From NCBI GenBank assembly GCA_028280025.1, contig JANQMO010000069.1:1-19575 (forward strand): a stretch of 19,575 bases of DNA. The letters run 5' to 3'. The stretch comes from Chlorobium sp. (lineage in GTDB: Bacteria; Bacteroidota; Chlorobiia; Chlorobiales; Chlorobiaceae). A program made the translations under genes and the position numbers. The notes under the pieces are model-generated. The model was not told the origin of the DNA. It saw nothing but the letters and a program-made list of their open reading frames with translations, and searched no databases. Shown piece by piece: positions 1 to 7,376 of this stretch; the stretch's first letter is position 1, and each line of letters opens with the position of its first letter.

Positions 1-159
1 GAGGGAATTCAGGTTTTCGAACTCTCGTGAATTATGCAGGCTAAATCAATGCAATGTAGGTGAAAATTATCAGGAAATGTGTAGAATGGTAAGGCAAACC
101 GTGCTGTCTCCGGGCAGCAGAGCTACATTAAACGGTGATAACAGAAGTCAAATTGTGTT

Positions 160-957
160 ATGGGTGAGCGTCTTATCGCAAGGATTGTCATAGGACTTTC
201 GGTGCTGCTTATCGTTTCGGAAATCGGTGTGGTCATGCTCTACGGCGTTCGTTTCGAACTGCTTTTTTTGCCTTTCGTTATTTTTCTTGCTTCTCTCGGA
301 GCAGTTTTCGGACTGGTTCTTCTCAAGGGGAGCCGTCCCGAGATTGAGTCGGTTTCCTCCCGGCGCGCCCGGGCCAAGAAAGACGAAAAAGTGCGCAAAC
401 TGCTTGAAGGATACGACGTCGACGAAGAGTTCCTTCCCGGCAGACGGAAAGCCGCCAGGAATACATCAGGCGTGAGCAATGCCGGTGTTCCCGCGGTTTC
501 GAAAACGTATCCCCGCACACAGCCTGCAGTTGAGAAGAGCGATCCTTTCGAGAGGATCGATCCGAAACTTCGCACTCTTGCCGAAGGGTTTGGAGGATAC
601 CGGGAGATGGTGCAGAAAATCGAGGCGATGGATACTGTGGCGTTCAAGCGCTTCCAGTATGTCACGAATATGCAGGGCACTCCTAAAGATCAGCTGCTCG
701 GTCCGGTTAAAAAAGCGCTTGCCCAGGCGGCAGGCAATCGCCGGGGTGTCCGCCGGGAGCTCGATCATGATGAGATGAACACCTATATCGAACAGACCTT
801 GAGCGGAAAGAATCATGAACCGCCGGACGGCAAGACCCGTTATCTTGACATCAATGCCAATGATTTCGGCGGCATGAGCGCGCCGCCTCCGGGAGGGTTT
901 TCGCACAAACCCAGAGATGTTATCGAGCATTTCAAAGAGTCTCTCAGGAAAAAATGA
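160..957 (+). CDS. Small two-helix membrane protein of unknown function
   Basis: I do not recognise a named family. The 265-residue product opens with two hydrophobic segments (about residues 7-28 and 31-54), giving a hairpin anchor in the inner membrane with little exposed between them. A basic, Arg/Lys-rich linker follows, and the remaining ~200 residues are hydrophilic and probably cytoplasmic. Residues about 130-190 look helical and folded, while the C-terminal part is rich in Gly and Pro and probably flexible. The ATG at 160 is used because it precedes the first hydrophobic segment directly; no strong Shine-Dalgarno is visible. Its stop overlaps the start of the RNA methyltransferase gene by four bases (ATGA), so the two are very probably co-translated. 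A functional link to RNA methylation is inference only. Confidence 0.8.
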   Translation: MGERLIARIVIGLSVLLIVSEIGVVMLYGVRFELLFLPFVIFLASLGAVFGLVLLKGSRPEIESVSSRRARAKKDEKVRKLLEGYDVDEEFLPGRRKAARNTSGVSNAGVPAVSKTYPRTQPAVEKSDPFERIDPKLRTLAEGFGGYREMVQKIEAMDTVAFKRFQYVTNMQGTPKDQLLGPVKKALAQAAGNRRGVRRELDHDEMNTYIEQTLSGKNHEPPDGKTRYLDINANDFGGMSAPPPGGFSHKPRDVIEHFKESLRKK

Positions 958-1751
958 CCGAAGGGCGTTATCCCCGGGCAGCCAAAGGGGAGATAAAGCG
1001 GTACGCCAAACTTCAGATGAAAAAGTACCGTGAAGAGGAGGGGCTTTTCCTCGGCGAAGGGTTACGGACCGTTCTGGAACTGCTTTCCCATCTTCCCGAT
1101 GAGCGGTATCTCGTTGCATTGTTTGTTGTAGAAGATCAACTGATGCATTTTCCCCTGCACGAAAAAATGTACCGGGAAAAAGTGAGGCTGATACGTCCGG
1201 AAGAAGCGGAGCGGCTTTCTGGTACTGCGACCGCACAGGGCGTTGTCGGGATATTTCGACAGAGTGACAGAGCGGTTTCTTTTTCCGAAGAGGGAAAAGC
1301 GCTGGTTGTCGCTCTTGACAATGTGCAGGATCCGGGTAACGTCGGGACGATCGTCAGGACGTCGGCGTGGTTCGGAGCCTCCGCTGTTGTTTGCGGATCC
1401 GGAACTGCGGACCGGTATAATCCGAAAGCTGTCAGGTCCAGTGCGGGCAGCCTCTATTGTCTTTCACATTACGGTGTGAGTAATCTCTGCCGGGAGCTGG
1501 TGTCGCTGCAGGAAAAAGGCTTCACTGTTTGTTCTTCTTCCGTGCAAGGCAGGGATCTCAGAACCTGCAAGACCTGGCCTGAAAGGATTGTGCTTGTGAT
1601 CGGCAACGAAGCTAACGGAGTCAGCCGGGAGATTGCGTCGATTGCAGATCGTCTTGTTGCCATTCCTCGCGGAACAGATGGGCAGAATGGTGTGGAGTCG
1701 CTCAACGCTGCGGTTTCCGCAGGGATACTTCTTGCGTTTCTTACCTTGTGA
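954..1751 (+). CDS. SpoU/TrmH-family RNA 2'-O-methyltransferase
   Basis: A 265-residue SPOUT-class enzyme that should methylate a ribose 2'-OH in rRNA or tRNA using S-adenosylmethionine. Residues ~10-105 match the small substrate-binding domain common to RlmB/TsnR-like members. The three knotted-fold motifs are all visible. Motif 1 is LDNVQDPGNVGTIVRT at ~121-136, with the conserved Asn and the catalytic-type Arg. Motif 2 is VIGNEANGVS. Motif 3 is the region IPRGTDGQNGVESLNAAVS, with the SLNAAVS stretch that forms the SAM-binding knot. All key residues look intact and the length is normal for the family. The start overlaps the previous stop by four bases. The exact target nucleotide (for example 23S rRNA G2251 as for RlmB) cannot be told from sequence. 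Confidence 0.93.
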   Translation: MTEGRYPRAAKGEIKRYAKLQMKKYREEEGLFLGEGLRTVLELLSHLPDERYLVALFVVEDQLMHFPLHEKMYREKVRLIRPEEAERLSGTATAQGVVGIFRQSDRAVSFSEEGKALVVALDNVQDPGNVGTIVRTSAWFGASAVVCGSGTADRYNPKAVRSSAGSLYCLSHYGVSNLCRELVSLQEKGFTVCSSSVQGRDLRTCKTWPERIVLVIGNEANGVSREIASIADRLVAIPRGTDGQNGVESLNAAVSAGILLAFLTL

Positions 1752-1772
1752 GCGGCTTTTTTTTCCTCCTTG

Positions 1773-1870
1773 CTGTACAGTGTCTCATCGATGGTGTTAA
1801 AGCGTTATGCCGTACTTCTGACAAGAAGCACTGGGCAATCAACGGTATCGACCAGCCTGTACAGTGTCTC
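1773..1870. repeat. 14-base direct repeat at the 3' end of the Usp gene
   Basis: CTGTACAGTGTCTC occurs at 1773-1786 and again at 1857-1870. The second copy lies inside the last coding part of the universal stress protein (encoding part of ETLYR on the minus strand). The first lies just past its stop codon. Its core CTGTACAG is palindromic. This may be a small duplication relic or coincidence. Confidence 0.5.
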
Positions 1871-2662
1871 TCTCTTCAGGGCTTCGGTGTTTTCACTCAC
1901 TATCAGCAGTCCGGGACTGGTCATGCGTATGCATTGACGAAGCATGGGGTCTTTGGTCCAGGGAACCGCATGAAATTCGGCGTTTTCGGTTTTCCTGCCG
2001 AGAAGTTGTTCTGCTTCCTTTCTGATAATCGTCTGTTCCGAAGCGTTTTTTCCGAGCAGGAATACATGCAGGAACGTTTTTTCCCGGACGAGCCCGAGTG
2101 CGGTTTCGAGCGCCTTTTTTGCGCCGGCCGATCCGTCAAAGAGCACCACGACAGGGCTCTGGAGAGAAAAACCGGCGTGTGTGACGAGGACACTTGTTTT
2201 CGATTCCCTGACAGCTTTTTGTGCAGCCGAACCGAGGCCTCTTTTGCATGAAGGCGTTTTCCCCCATCTGCCGATGGCAAGCAGGTCGGTGTCCAGTGCA
2301 GCCGAGAGCAGGAGTGACGGGACCGTTCCCCGGAGTGTTCTGAATGAGTGGGGAATCGCAAAGCGTTCTGCCGACTCCCGCAGGAGCCTTGATGCCTCTC
2401 TCGATTGCTGTTTGAGCATGCGTTCGGCTTTTTCCAGGTCAAACGGTTCACAGCGGGCGGTGTGCACCTGTATTTCCTGTGTGAACGGGAGTTCCGCCAT
2501 CCTGATCAGGTTGATATCCTCTATGAAAATTCCAAGAAGCTCGGCATGCAGGCGTCCGGCGATCTCGGCAGCCGCGGCCAGGGAAGCACGGCTGTGCGGG
2601 GAGCAGTCGATCGCCACCGTGATCCTTTTAATGGCTATGTTACCGGATGATGTGGTCATCAT
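1805..2662 (-). CDS. Tandem universal stress protein (two Usp domains)
   Basis: A 285-residue soluble protein with two UspA-type alpha/beta domains. Domain 1 (~residues 9-160) starts with the usual strand and phosphate-loop region (RITVAIDCSPHSRASL) and carries a recognisable nucleotide-binding signature around GRWGK...GLGSAAQKAV, ending in the strand TSVLVTH. Domain 2 (~165-283) starts SPVVVLFDGSAGAKKAL and ends CPVLLVR, but the Gly-rich ATP loop is missing (SENTEALKRETLYRLVDT in its place). Only the first domain is therefore likely to bind ATP, a split seen in other tandem Usp proteins. The start codon overlaps the stop of the Lon-related protease gene by four bases, so it is the second gene of that operon. 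A role in stress tolerance alongside the protease is inferred. Confidence 0.88.
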   Translation of the reverse strand: MMTTSSGNIAIKRITVAIDCSPHSRASLAAAAEIAGRLHAELLGIFIEDINLIRMAELPFTQEIQVHTARCEPFDLEKAERMLKQQSREASRLLRESAERFAIPHSFRTLRGTVPSLLLSAALDTDLLAIGRWGKTPSCKRGLGSAAQKAVRESKTSVLVTHAGFSLQSPVVVLFDGSAGAKKALETALGLVREKTFLHVFLLGKNASEQTIIRKEAEQLLGRKTENAEFHAVPWTKDPMLRQCIRMTSPGLLIVSENTEALKRETLYRLVDTVDCPVLLVRSTA

Positions 2663-5085
2663 GTATTCTCGTTATTGTTGTCCTGGTTTTCCTTTTGTTT
2701 TTTCTGCTTTTTCGCCATTGACCTGAGTGTCCGTACAGCGAGGCCGTTGATCGAGTGTTCCGGGTAGCTGCCGTCCTGGAGTTTTTGGCCGGCAGGAATC
2801 CCGGTCAGGATTTCAATGCCTTCGTCGACATGGCTGATCGGATAGATGAAGAAACGGTTTTCCCTGACGGCTTCCCGGACATCGTCGCGAAGCATGAGGT
2901 TTCTCGTGTTGGCCGCCGGTATCAGAACTCCCTGTTTTCCTGTAAGTCCCCGTTTCAGGCAGAGGTCGAAAAACCCCTCGATCTTTTCGTTGACGCCCCC
3001 GATGGCCTGTATGTCGCCATGCTGATTGACCGAACCTGTCACGGCGAAACATTGTTTGACAGGTTTTCCTGAAATTGCCGAAAGCAGGGCGTACAGTTCG
3101 GCCGATGAGGCGCTGTCGCCATCGACCCCGCCGTAGGACTGTTCGAAGACAAGTGTCGCTGAAAGCGAGAGCGGCTGGTCTCCACCGAACCGTCCTCCAA
3201 GGAAACCGGAGAGGATCATCACTCCTTTTGAATGGAGAGGGCCGCCCATGTCGACTTCCCGCTCGATATCGACAACCTCCCCTTTGCCCATCCTGATCCG
3301 GGTTGTGATGCGGCTTGGTTTGCCGAAACTCTGGCTGCCGAGGGTATAGACCGACAAGCCGTTGATCTGGCCGACTTTTTCCGATTCCGTATCGATGAGG
3401 ATGGTGTTCTGAAGGATCGCCTCCTCTATTTTTTCCGGTACCCGGCCGGCACGGTGTCTTCTGGCCTCGATCGCCTGCCCGACATCCTGTCCGGTGATCG
3501 GGTCGTGGCCGTTTTCCCTTGCGTAGTAATCGGACTCGCTGACAAGGTCCGTTATGCTCCGGATATGCGTCGAAAGCTTGTCCGAATCCCCTGAAAGCCT
3601 CGAACCGTACTCGATGATGCGGGCAACGGCATGGTTGTCCATGTGTTTGAGTTTTTCCTGCCTGATGATCGAACTGATAAATCCGGCGTAGGAGAGATGA
3701 GCATCATGATTTCTTTCCATCTCGTCGTCAAAATCCGCAGCAACCTTGAACAGTTCGTTGAAGTCCGGATCGTGGGCGCTCAGAAGGTAGTACAGTCTGC
3801 GTTCACCGAGGAGGACGATTTTCGTGTCGAGGGGTATAGGCTCAGGGTCGAGAGAGACCGTGCTTGCCATGCCATAAAGCTGGGCAAGGGACTCGATGCG
3901 GATCTGGCGGGTCCTGATGGCTTTTTTCAGCGCTTCATAGGCCAGCGGTTCCAGCATCAGCCGTCGGGCGTTGAGTATAAGGTACCCGCCGTTGGCTCTG
4001 TGAAGGGCTCCGGTTTTGATCAGGGTAAAATCGGTAACGAGCGTACCCATCTGGGCAAGGTGTTCGATATCTCCGAGAAGGTTCTGGATCGAAGGCTTGT
4101 CTTCGTAGATCACCGGGGCGCCCCCGGTTTTGCTGTTATCGATCACGACGTTCACCCGGTAACGGTTGAAACGCCTCTCACCGGCATCTTTGCCCTGTTG
4201 GGGCAAAAACGGGATTTGGGGTTTGTCCTGCTCTTTTTCGAGAAAATGCCCGAAATGTTCGACCACGTCTTTTTCGACATTATCGAGATAACCGGTAATG
4301 GCTTCGTGGCTGCCGTAGGTGTTTTTCAGTTCACTGAAAAGGGGGTGTACGGCAAATGCTGCAACCTGGTGGTTGAGCTCCTTCAGTTTTTCCCGGGTTT
4401 CTCTCTGCCATTTCGGAATCTGCACCATGATAGACTGCATCGATTCCTTCAACTGCCCGATTTCTTTTTCAATCGTCTCTTTTTCCTCGGGTTTGAGGCG
4501 CATGAACTCCTCGGCATTGACAACTTCCCCTTTTTTTACCGGGGCGAATGCAAAGCCTGAGGGCGTCCTGATAAGAGCGATATTTTTTTCTGCAGCTTTT
4601 TTTTCAAGTTTTTCGATTTCAGATGCCTGCCGTTCGGCAAACTCTTCTTTCATGTTTTTTTCCTGTTCCTGATACTCTTCACTGCTGAATGCGCCCGGGA
4701 TCACTGTCAGGAGGCCTTCGAGCAGTTGTTCCATCGCATCACGGAGCCCGCACGCTTTGCCGGCAGGCATGCTGATTGCCAGCGGCCGGCGCATGTCGTC
4801 GAAATTGTAGACGTAACACCAGTCCCCGGGCACAGGTTCATCAGGTGCTGTCTTCGTGAGATAGTCTTCCAGCGTGGTCTGTTTGCCGGTGCCGGCGGGA
4901 CCGAGGGCGAAAATGTTGAATCCCTTGTGTTTCATGCCGATACCGAACCGGATCGCTTCCTGGGCCCGTTCCTGGCCCGAGACGGTCAGGGAGCCGTCAA
5001 GCTCTGCGGTACTTGTGAACGGAAAGCTTGCCGGGTCGCACCGGTTGTAGATATCTTCATGGCTGAGCGGAGTTGGTATCGGCAT
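2659..5085 (-). CDS. Lon-related ATP-dependent protease (AAA_32 + Lon S16 domain)
   Basis: An 808-residue cytoplasmic AAA+ serine protease of the Lon-related branch that lacks the classical N-terminal Lon substrate domain. The Walker A motif GPAGTGKQ is at ~62-69. A charged, coiled-coil-like insertion spans ~140-235. A Walker-B-like strand (GGYLILNAR) lies near 370. The C-terminal S16 protease domain holds the Ser-Lys dyad: Ser658 in DGDSASSAE and Lys701 in GGVNEKIEG. The 43-residue spacing equals that of E. coli Lon (S679/K722). A good Shine-Dalgarno (AAGGAG, plus-strand 5094-5099) precedes the ATG at 5085. The polar C-terminal tail is rich in Lys, Gln and Asn. It is probably transcribed with the downstream Usp gene. 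Substrates are unknown; general protein quality control is the family expectation. Confidence 0.93.
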   Translation of the reverse strand: MPIPTPLSHEDIYNRCDPASFPFTSTAELDGSLTVSGQERAQEAIRFGIGMKHKGFNIFALGPAGTGKQTTLEDYLTKTAPDEPVPGDWCYVYNFDDMRRPLAISMPAGKACGLRDAMEQLLEGLLTVIPGAFSSEEYQEQEKNMKEEFAERQASEIEKLEKKAAEKNIALIRTPSGFAFAPVKKGEVVNAEEFMRLKPEEKETIEKEIGQLKESMQSIMVQIPKWQRETREKLKELNHQVAAFAVHPLFSELKNTYGSHEAITGYLDNVEKDVVEHFGHFLEKEQDKPQIPFLPQQGKDAGERRFNRYRVNVVIDNSKTGGAPVIYEDKPSIQNLLGDIEHLAQMGTLVTDFTLIKTGALHRANGGYLILNARRLMLEPLAYEALKKAIRTRQIRIESLAQLYGMASTVSLDPEPIPLDTKIVLLGERRLYYLLSAHDPDFNELFKVAADFDDEMERNHDAHLSYAGFISSIIRQEKLKHMDNHAVARIIEYGSRLSGDSDKLSTHIRSITDLVSESDYYARENGHDPITGQDVGQAIEARRHRAGRVPEKIEEAILQNTILIDTESEKVGQINGLSVYTLGSQSFGKPSRITTRIRMGKGEVVDIEREVDMGGPLHSKGVMILSGFLGGRFGGDQPLSLSATLVFEQSYGGVDGDSASSAELYALLSAISGKPVKQCFAVTGSVNQHGDIQAIGGVNEKIEGFFDLCLKRGLTGKQGVLIPAANTRNLMLRDDVREAVRENRFFIYPISHVDEGIEILTGIPAGQKLQDGSYPEHSINGLAVRTLRSMAKKQKKQKENQDNNNENT

Positions 5086-5315
5086 GGCGGGGCTCCTTTT
5101 GATTCAACGGCATCACACTGTTCCTGCCGGGAATACATATCATCCCTCGAGAGGGTAGAGTCGGTATCTCAGGCTTTTCCCGGCAATGCGATGCCTTGTT
5201 GCTGCATGATGAACACGTCCTACCAAGAACACAAGGCGTTGACAGTCTGTTCCGGTTTTGTCTGTAACGAACACGTCAGAGCACTGTTCCCTGACTTGAG
5301 CAACTGCTGGCACGC
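5086..5315. other. Upstream region of the Lon-related gene
   Basis: These 230 bases lie between the TerC fragment stop and the Lon-related start. Apart from the ribosome binding site at 5094-5099 I see no convincing gene or minus-strand promoter. A minus-strand reading frame running through 5140-5315 stays open, but it resembles no family I know and lies out of frame with the TerC fragment, so I do not call it. A promoter for the protease operon must lie here or further upstream. Confidence 0.4.
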
Positions 5316-5579
5316 TCAGTTCGGGTGTTCCTCGACAGATTCGATGGCCGCCGACTTGTGCAGATGGAGCGGTTTCGTCTCCTTCTTTCTCATACGGAGG
5401 TTGAGCAGCTCGACACTGACGGAAAAAGCCATGGCGAAATAGATGTAGCCTTTGGGAAACTCGAAACCGGCTCCTTCGGCAACAAGCGTTACGCCTACCA
5501 GAATGAGAAAACTCAGGGCGAGCATTTTTATCGTCGGATGACGGTCTACAAAATCGTTGATCGATTTTGCGGCAGTGAC
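5316..5579 (-). pseudogene. C-terminal fragment of a TerC/YgdQ-type membrane protein
   Basis: The minus strand reads INDFVDRHPTIKMLALSF and then a hydrophobic stretch ending in PKGYIYFAMAFSVSVELLNLRMRKK. This is the well-conserved last third of TerC-family integral membrane proteins (metal-ion or tellurite-resistance associated). Intact members have about 230-250 residues with seven or more helices and conserved acidic residues in the earlier helices; here only ~82 residues remain. Recognisable homology begins at about 5561 (minus strand). Directly upstream of it lie the AGTGACR tandem repeats, which stay open in frame for a while but have no similarity to TerC. The gene therefore lost its 5' two thirds at the repeat. 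The remaining piece holds two hydrophobic stretches but none of the metal-site helices, so a working transporter is unlikely. Confidence 0.75.
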
Positions 5580-5587
5580 GGGTGGGA

Positions 5588-5664
5588 AGTGACGAGTGAC
5601 AAGTGACGAGTGACAAGTGACGAGTGACGAGTGACGAGTGACAAGATAGGAGTAAGGAGTCGCG
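5588..5664. repeat. Heptamer tandem array, AGTGACR type
   Basis: Eight consecutive 7-base units of AGTGACG or AGTGACA run from 5588 to 5643. Three degenerate units follow in the same phase (AGATAGG, AGTAAGG, AGTCGCG) to 5664. The array abuts the truncation point of the TerC fragment. It shares the AGTNNNN form with the arrays at 12194-12306 and 12394-12440 (there on the opposite strand). This resembles the short tandemly repeated heptamers (STRR) known from cyanobacteria. It has no spacers, so it is not a CRISPR array. Confidence 0.85.
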
Positions 5665-5698
5665 CGCTTTGCGCGCAGGAGTAGCTCACTTTGTTCGC
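5655..5698. repeat. Two 22-base tandem units
   Basis: Units 5655-5676 and 5677-5698 both start AGGAGT and end in a CTTTG-containing, C/G-rich half, so they look like diverged copies of one 22-base unit. A shortened AGGAG continues after them. The first unit contains a perfect hairpin (GCGCGC, loop TTT, GCGCGC at 5662-5676). The units overlap the degenerate end of the heptamer array. Confidence 0.55.
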
Positions 5699-5734
5699 AG
5701 GAGCAAGGAGAAGTTCAAAGCCGGACTTTTCACC

Positions 5735-5850
5735 ATGAATGATGCTTGGCAGAAAGCGAGCCAATCACGATGTTGAAACTATCGGCTGGAGAGCCATGTG
5801 CGGGAGAACCACATGCACGGTGCGGAGGTTATTCCTTCCCGACCCCTATC
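5735..5850 (+). mobile_element. Decayed 3' end of a group II intron (domains V-VI)
   Basis: Positions 5791-5823 match a group II intron domain V in layout: GAGCC start, a stem with a GAGA-type loop (CGGGAGAACC), a two-base bulge and a closing CACGG. The closing side reads GGTGC where GGTTC is usual, and one distal-stem pair is broken, so it is probably inactive. The preceding bases (CTATCGGCTGGAGAGCC) and following ones are also typical. A short GGAGG/CCTTCC hairpin serves as domain VI, and GACCCCTAT near 5841-5849 looks like an intron 3' end. No reverse transcriptase gene and no 5' intron end are present, so this is a scar. Recognition is from memory of intron consensus; a covariance-model search would settle it. 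Confidence 0.55.
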
Positions 5851-5903
5851 AGGTCATGGGTGGTATTCAATCTTTGGCAACCATGCAGTCGGCAGTGTTG
5901 CAG

Positions 5904-5923
5904 GGGCGAAAAATCTTTCGCCT
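5904..5923. repeat. Palindrome GGCGAAA-aatc-TTTCGCC
   Basis: A perfect 7-base inverted repeat (5905-5911 and 5916-5922) with a four-base loop, extendable by one G-T pair, sits 26 bases before the aldehyde dehydrogenase start. It has no T-run, so it is a poor terminator. It looks like a short dispersed palindromic element of the REP type, but copies elsewhere in the genome cannot be seen here. Confidence 0.45.
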
Positions 5924-5948
5924 GATCGGATGAAATGACATTATCGTT

Positions 5949-7358
5949 ATGGGGCAAAATACAAAAGAGCAAAACGTTCACAGTCCTTCCGAGGTGCTGA
6001 AGGAGCTGAGAGTAACGTTCGACAGCGGTATTACGCGTCCGTACTCCTGGAGAAAAAAGCAGCTTCTCATGATCGAACGGTTCCTGGAAGAGCGTGAAGA
6101 CGATATCTGTAAGGCATTGCAGCAGGATTTTCGCAAGTCCCGTGCGGAAACCTATTTTACGGAAATCTACTACCTGCAGACAGAAATTCACTATGCTCTG
6201 AGAAACCTCAGATCTTGGATGAAGCCGCGGCGGGTTCACACGCCGCTGCGCTTTCAGCCGGGCAGGAGCTACAGTTATCCTGAGCCCTGCGGCGTCGCTC
6301 TTGTCATCGGCGCATGGAATTATCCTCTCCAGCTCGCGCTTGCCCCCGCAATAGGCGCTGTTGCCGCAGGGAGCTGTGTGGTCATCAAGCCTTCCGAGCG
6401 GGCGTCGGCAACATCGGCGCTGCTTGCCGATGCGCTTGGAGATTACATTGACCCGCGTGCTGTTCGGGTATTTCCCGGCGGAGTTCGCGAAGGCATCGAA
6501 TTGGTCGGGCAGCCGTTCGACCACATTTTTTTTACGGGGGGAAAGGAGGCAGGTAAAAAGGTGATGGAAGGGGCCGCCAAACATCTTACACCGGTTACGC
6601 TCGAGCTGGGCGGGAAAAATCCATGCGTTGTCGATCGCGATACTGCAATTGATGTGGCTGCGAGGAGAATTGTGTGGGCGAAATTCCTCAATGCAGGGCA
6701 GACCTGCATCGCCCCTGACTATGTGCTGGTTCATCGCGATGCGGAAAGAGAGCTTCTGAAGAGCATGAAGGATGCTCTGGAGTCGTTCTACGGAGCGGAA
6801 CCTGAAAAAAGCAGCGATTATCCTGCAGTGATATCTGAAGAACGGCTTCAGATACTTGCCGGCTACATGACTGACGGCAGTGTGGTGACAGGAGGCGTTA
6901 TCGATCCCGGCACCTGTTACTGTGCGCCAACGATCCTTTGCGACATTGCACCCGGTTCTCCGGTGTTGACGGAGGAGATTTTCGGTCCTCTGCTTCCTGT
7001 CGTTACCTATTCCGATCCGGAGGAAGCCCTTGAAACGATCCGGAAGGCCGGTCAGCCGCTTGCCGTCTATCTTTTCTCCAATGATCGTTCTTTCCGGCGA
7101 TATATGGTTGAGCGGACCCGTTCAGGCGGGGTGTGCATCAACGATCTCATGTTTCAGGCTGCTGTTCCGGCGCTGCCGTTTGGCGGCACCGGCGATTGCG
7201 GCATCGGGACGTATCACGGTCAAGCCGGGTTCGATACTTTTTCCCGAAAAAGAAGCGTTCATGTAAAAGGCCTTTTTCCTGAAAACAGGCTGCGTTACCC
7301 GCCTTTTGACGACAGGAAATTCCGGATACTGCGCAAGCTGCTTCGATTTTTCAGATAA
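5949..7358 (+). CDS. NAD(P)-dependent aldehyde dehydrogenase, class 3-like
   Basis: A 469-residue enzyme that should oxidise an aldehyde to the acid with NAD(P)+. Length and sequence fit the ALDH3/fatty-aldehyde group, which is shorter than the classical ~500-residue ALDHs. Visible landmarks are the cofactor-fold motif GAWNYPLQLALAPAIGA, the IKPSE strand, FTGGKEAGKKVM, the general-base Glu219 in LELGGK and the nucleophile Cys253 in NAGQTCIAPDY. The late motif EEIFGPLLPV is also present. All catalytic residues are intact. The C-terminus ends in a basic, hydrophobic tail (RKFRILRKLLRFFR) that could associate with the membrane, as in fatty aldehyde dehydrogenases; that is inference. The ATG at 5949 has no clear Shine-Dalgarno. 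The gene stands alone between two scar regions. Confidence 0.93.
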   Translation: MGQNTKEQNVHSPSEVLKELRVTFDSGITRPYSWRKKQLLMIERFLEEREDDICKALQQDFRKSRAETYFTEIYYLQTEIHYALRNLRSWMKPRRVHTPLRFQPGRSYSYPEPCGVALVIGAWNYPLQLALAPAIGAVAAGSCVVIKPSERASATSALLADALGDYIDPRAVRVFPGGVREGIELVGQPFDHIFFTGGKEAGKKVMEGAAKHLTPVTLELGGKNPCVVDRDTAIDVAARRIVWAKFLNAGQTCIAPDYVLVHRDAERELLKSMKDALESFYGAEPEKSSDYPAVISEERLQILAGYMTDGSVVTGGVIDPGTCYCAPTILCDIAPGSPVLTEEIFGPLLPVVTYSDPEEALETIRKAGQPLAVYLFSNDRSFRRYMVERTRSGGVCINDLMFQAAVPALPFGGTGDCGIGTYHGQAGFDTFSRKRSVHVKGLFPENRLRYPPFDDRKFRILRKLLRFFR

Positions 7359-7376
7359 TCTGTCGATATTTGTTGA

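Noticed and set aside
466..1236. Minus-strand open frame of 256 codons across the first two genes
   Set aside because: Antisense to a coupled gene pair, with no domain-like content.
3631..4560. Long plus-strand open frame opposite the Lon-related gene (309 codons)
   Set aside because: It lies wholly antisense to a well-supported protease gene and has no family resemblance; it is a codon-bias shadow.
5239..5268. TTGACA at 5239 on the plus strand as a promoter
   Set aside because: The -10 position 17 bases later reads CTGTAA, and the transcript would run antisense to the TerC fragment with no gene downstream until the ALDH.
5140..5616. Minus-strand frame of 158 codons near the TerC fragment
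   Set aside because: Its first half reads the heptamer repeats and the TerC fragment in the wrong frame; the rest matches nothing I know.
5829..6734. Minus-strand open frame of 301 codons opposite the aldehyde dehydrogenase
   Set aside because: Antisense to intact catalytic motifs of ALDH and its end runs through the palindrome and intron scar; no recognisable motifs.
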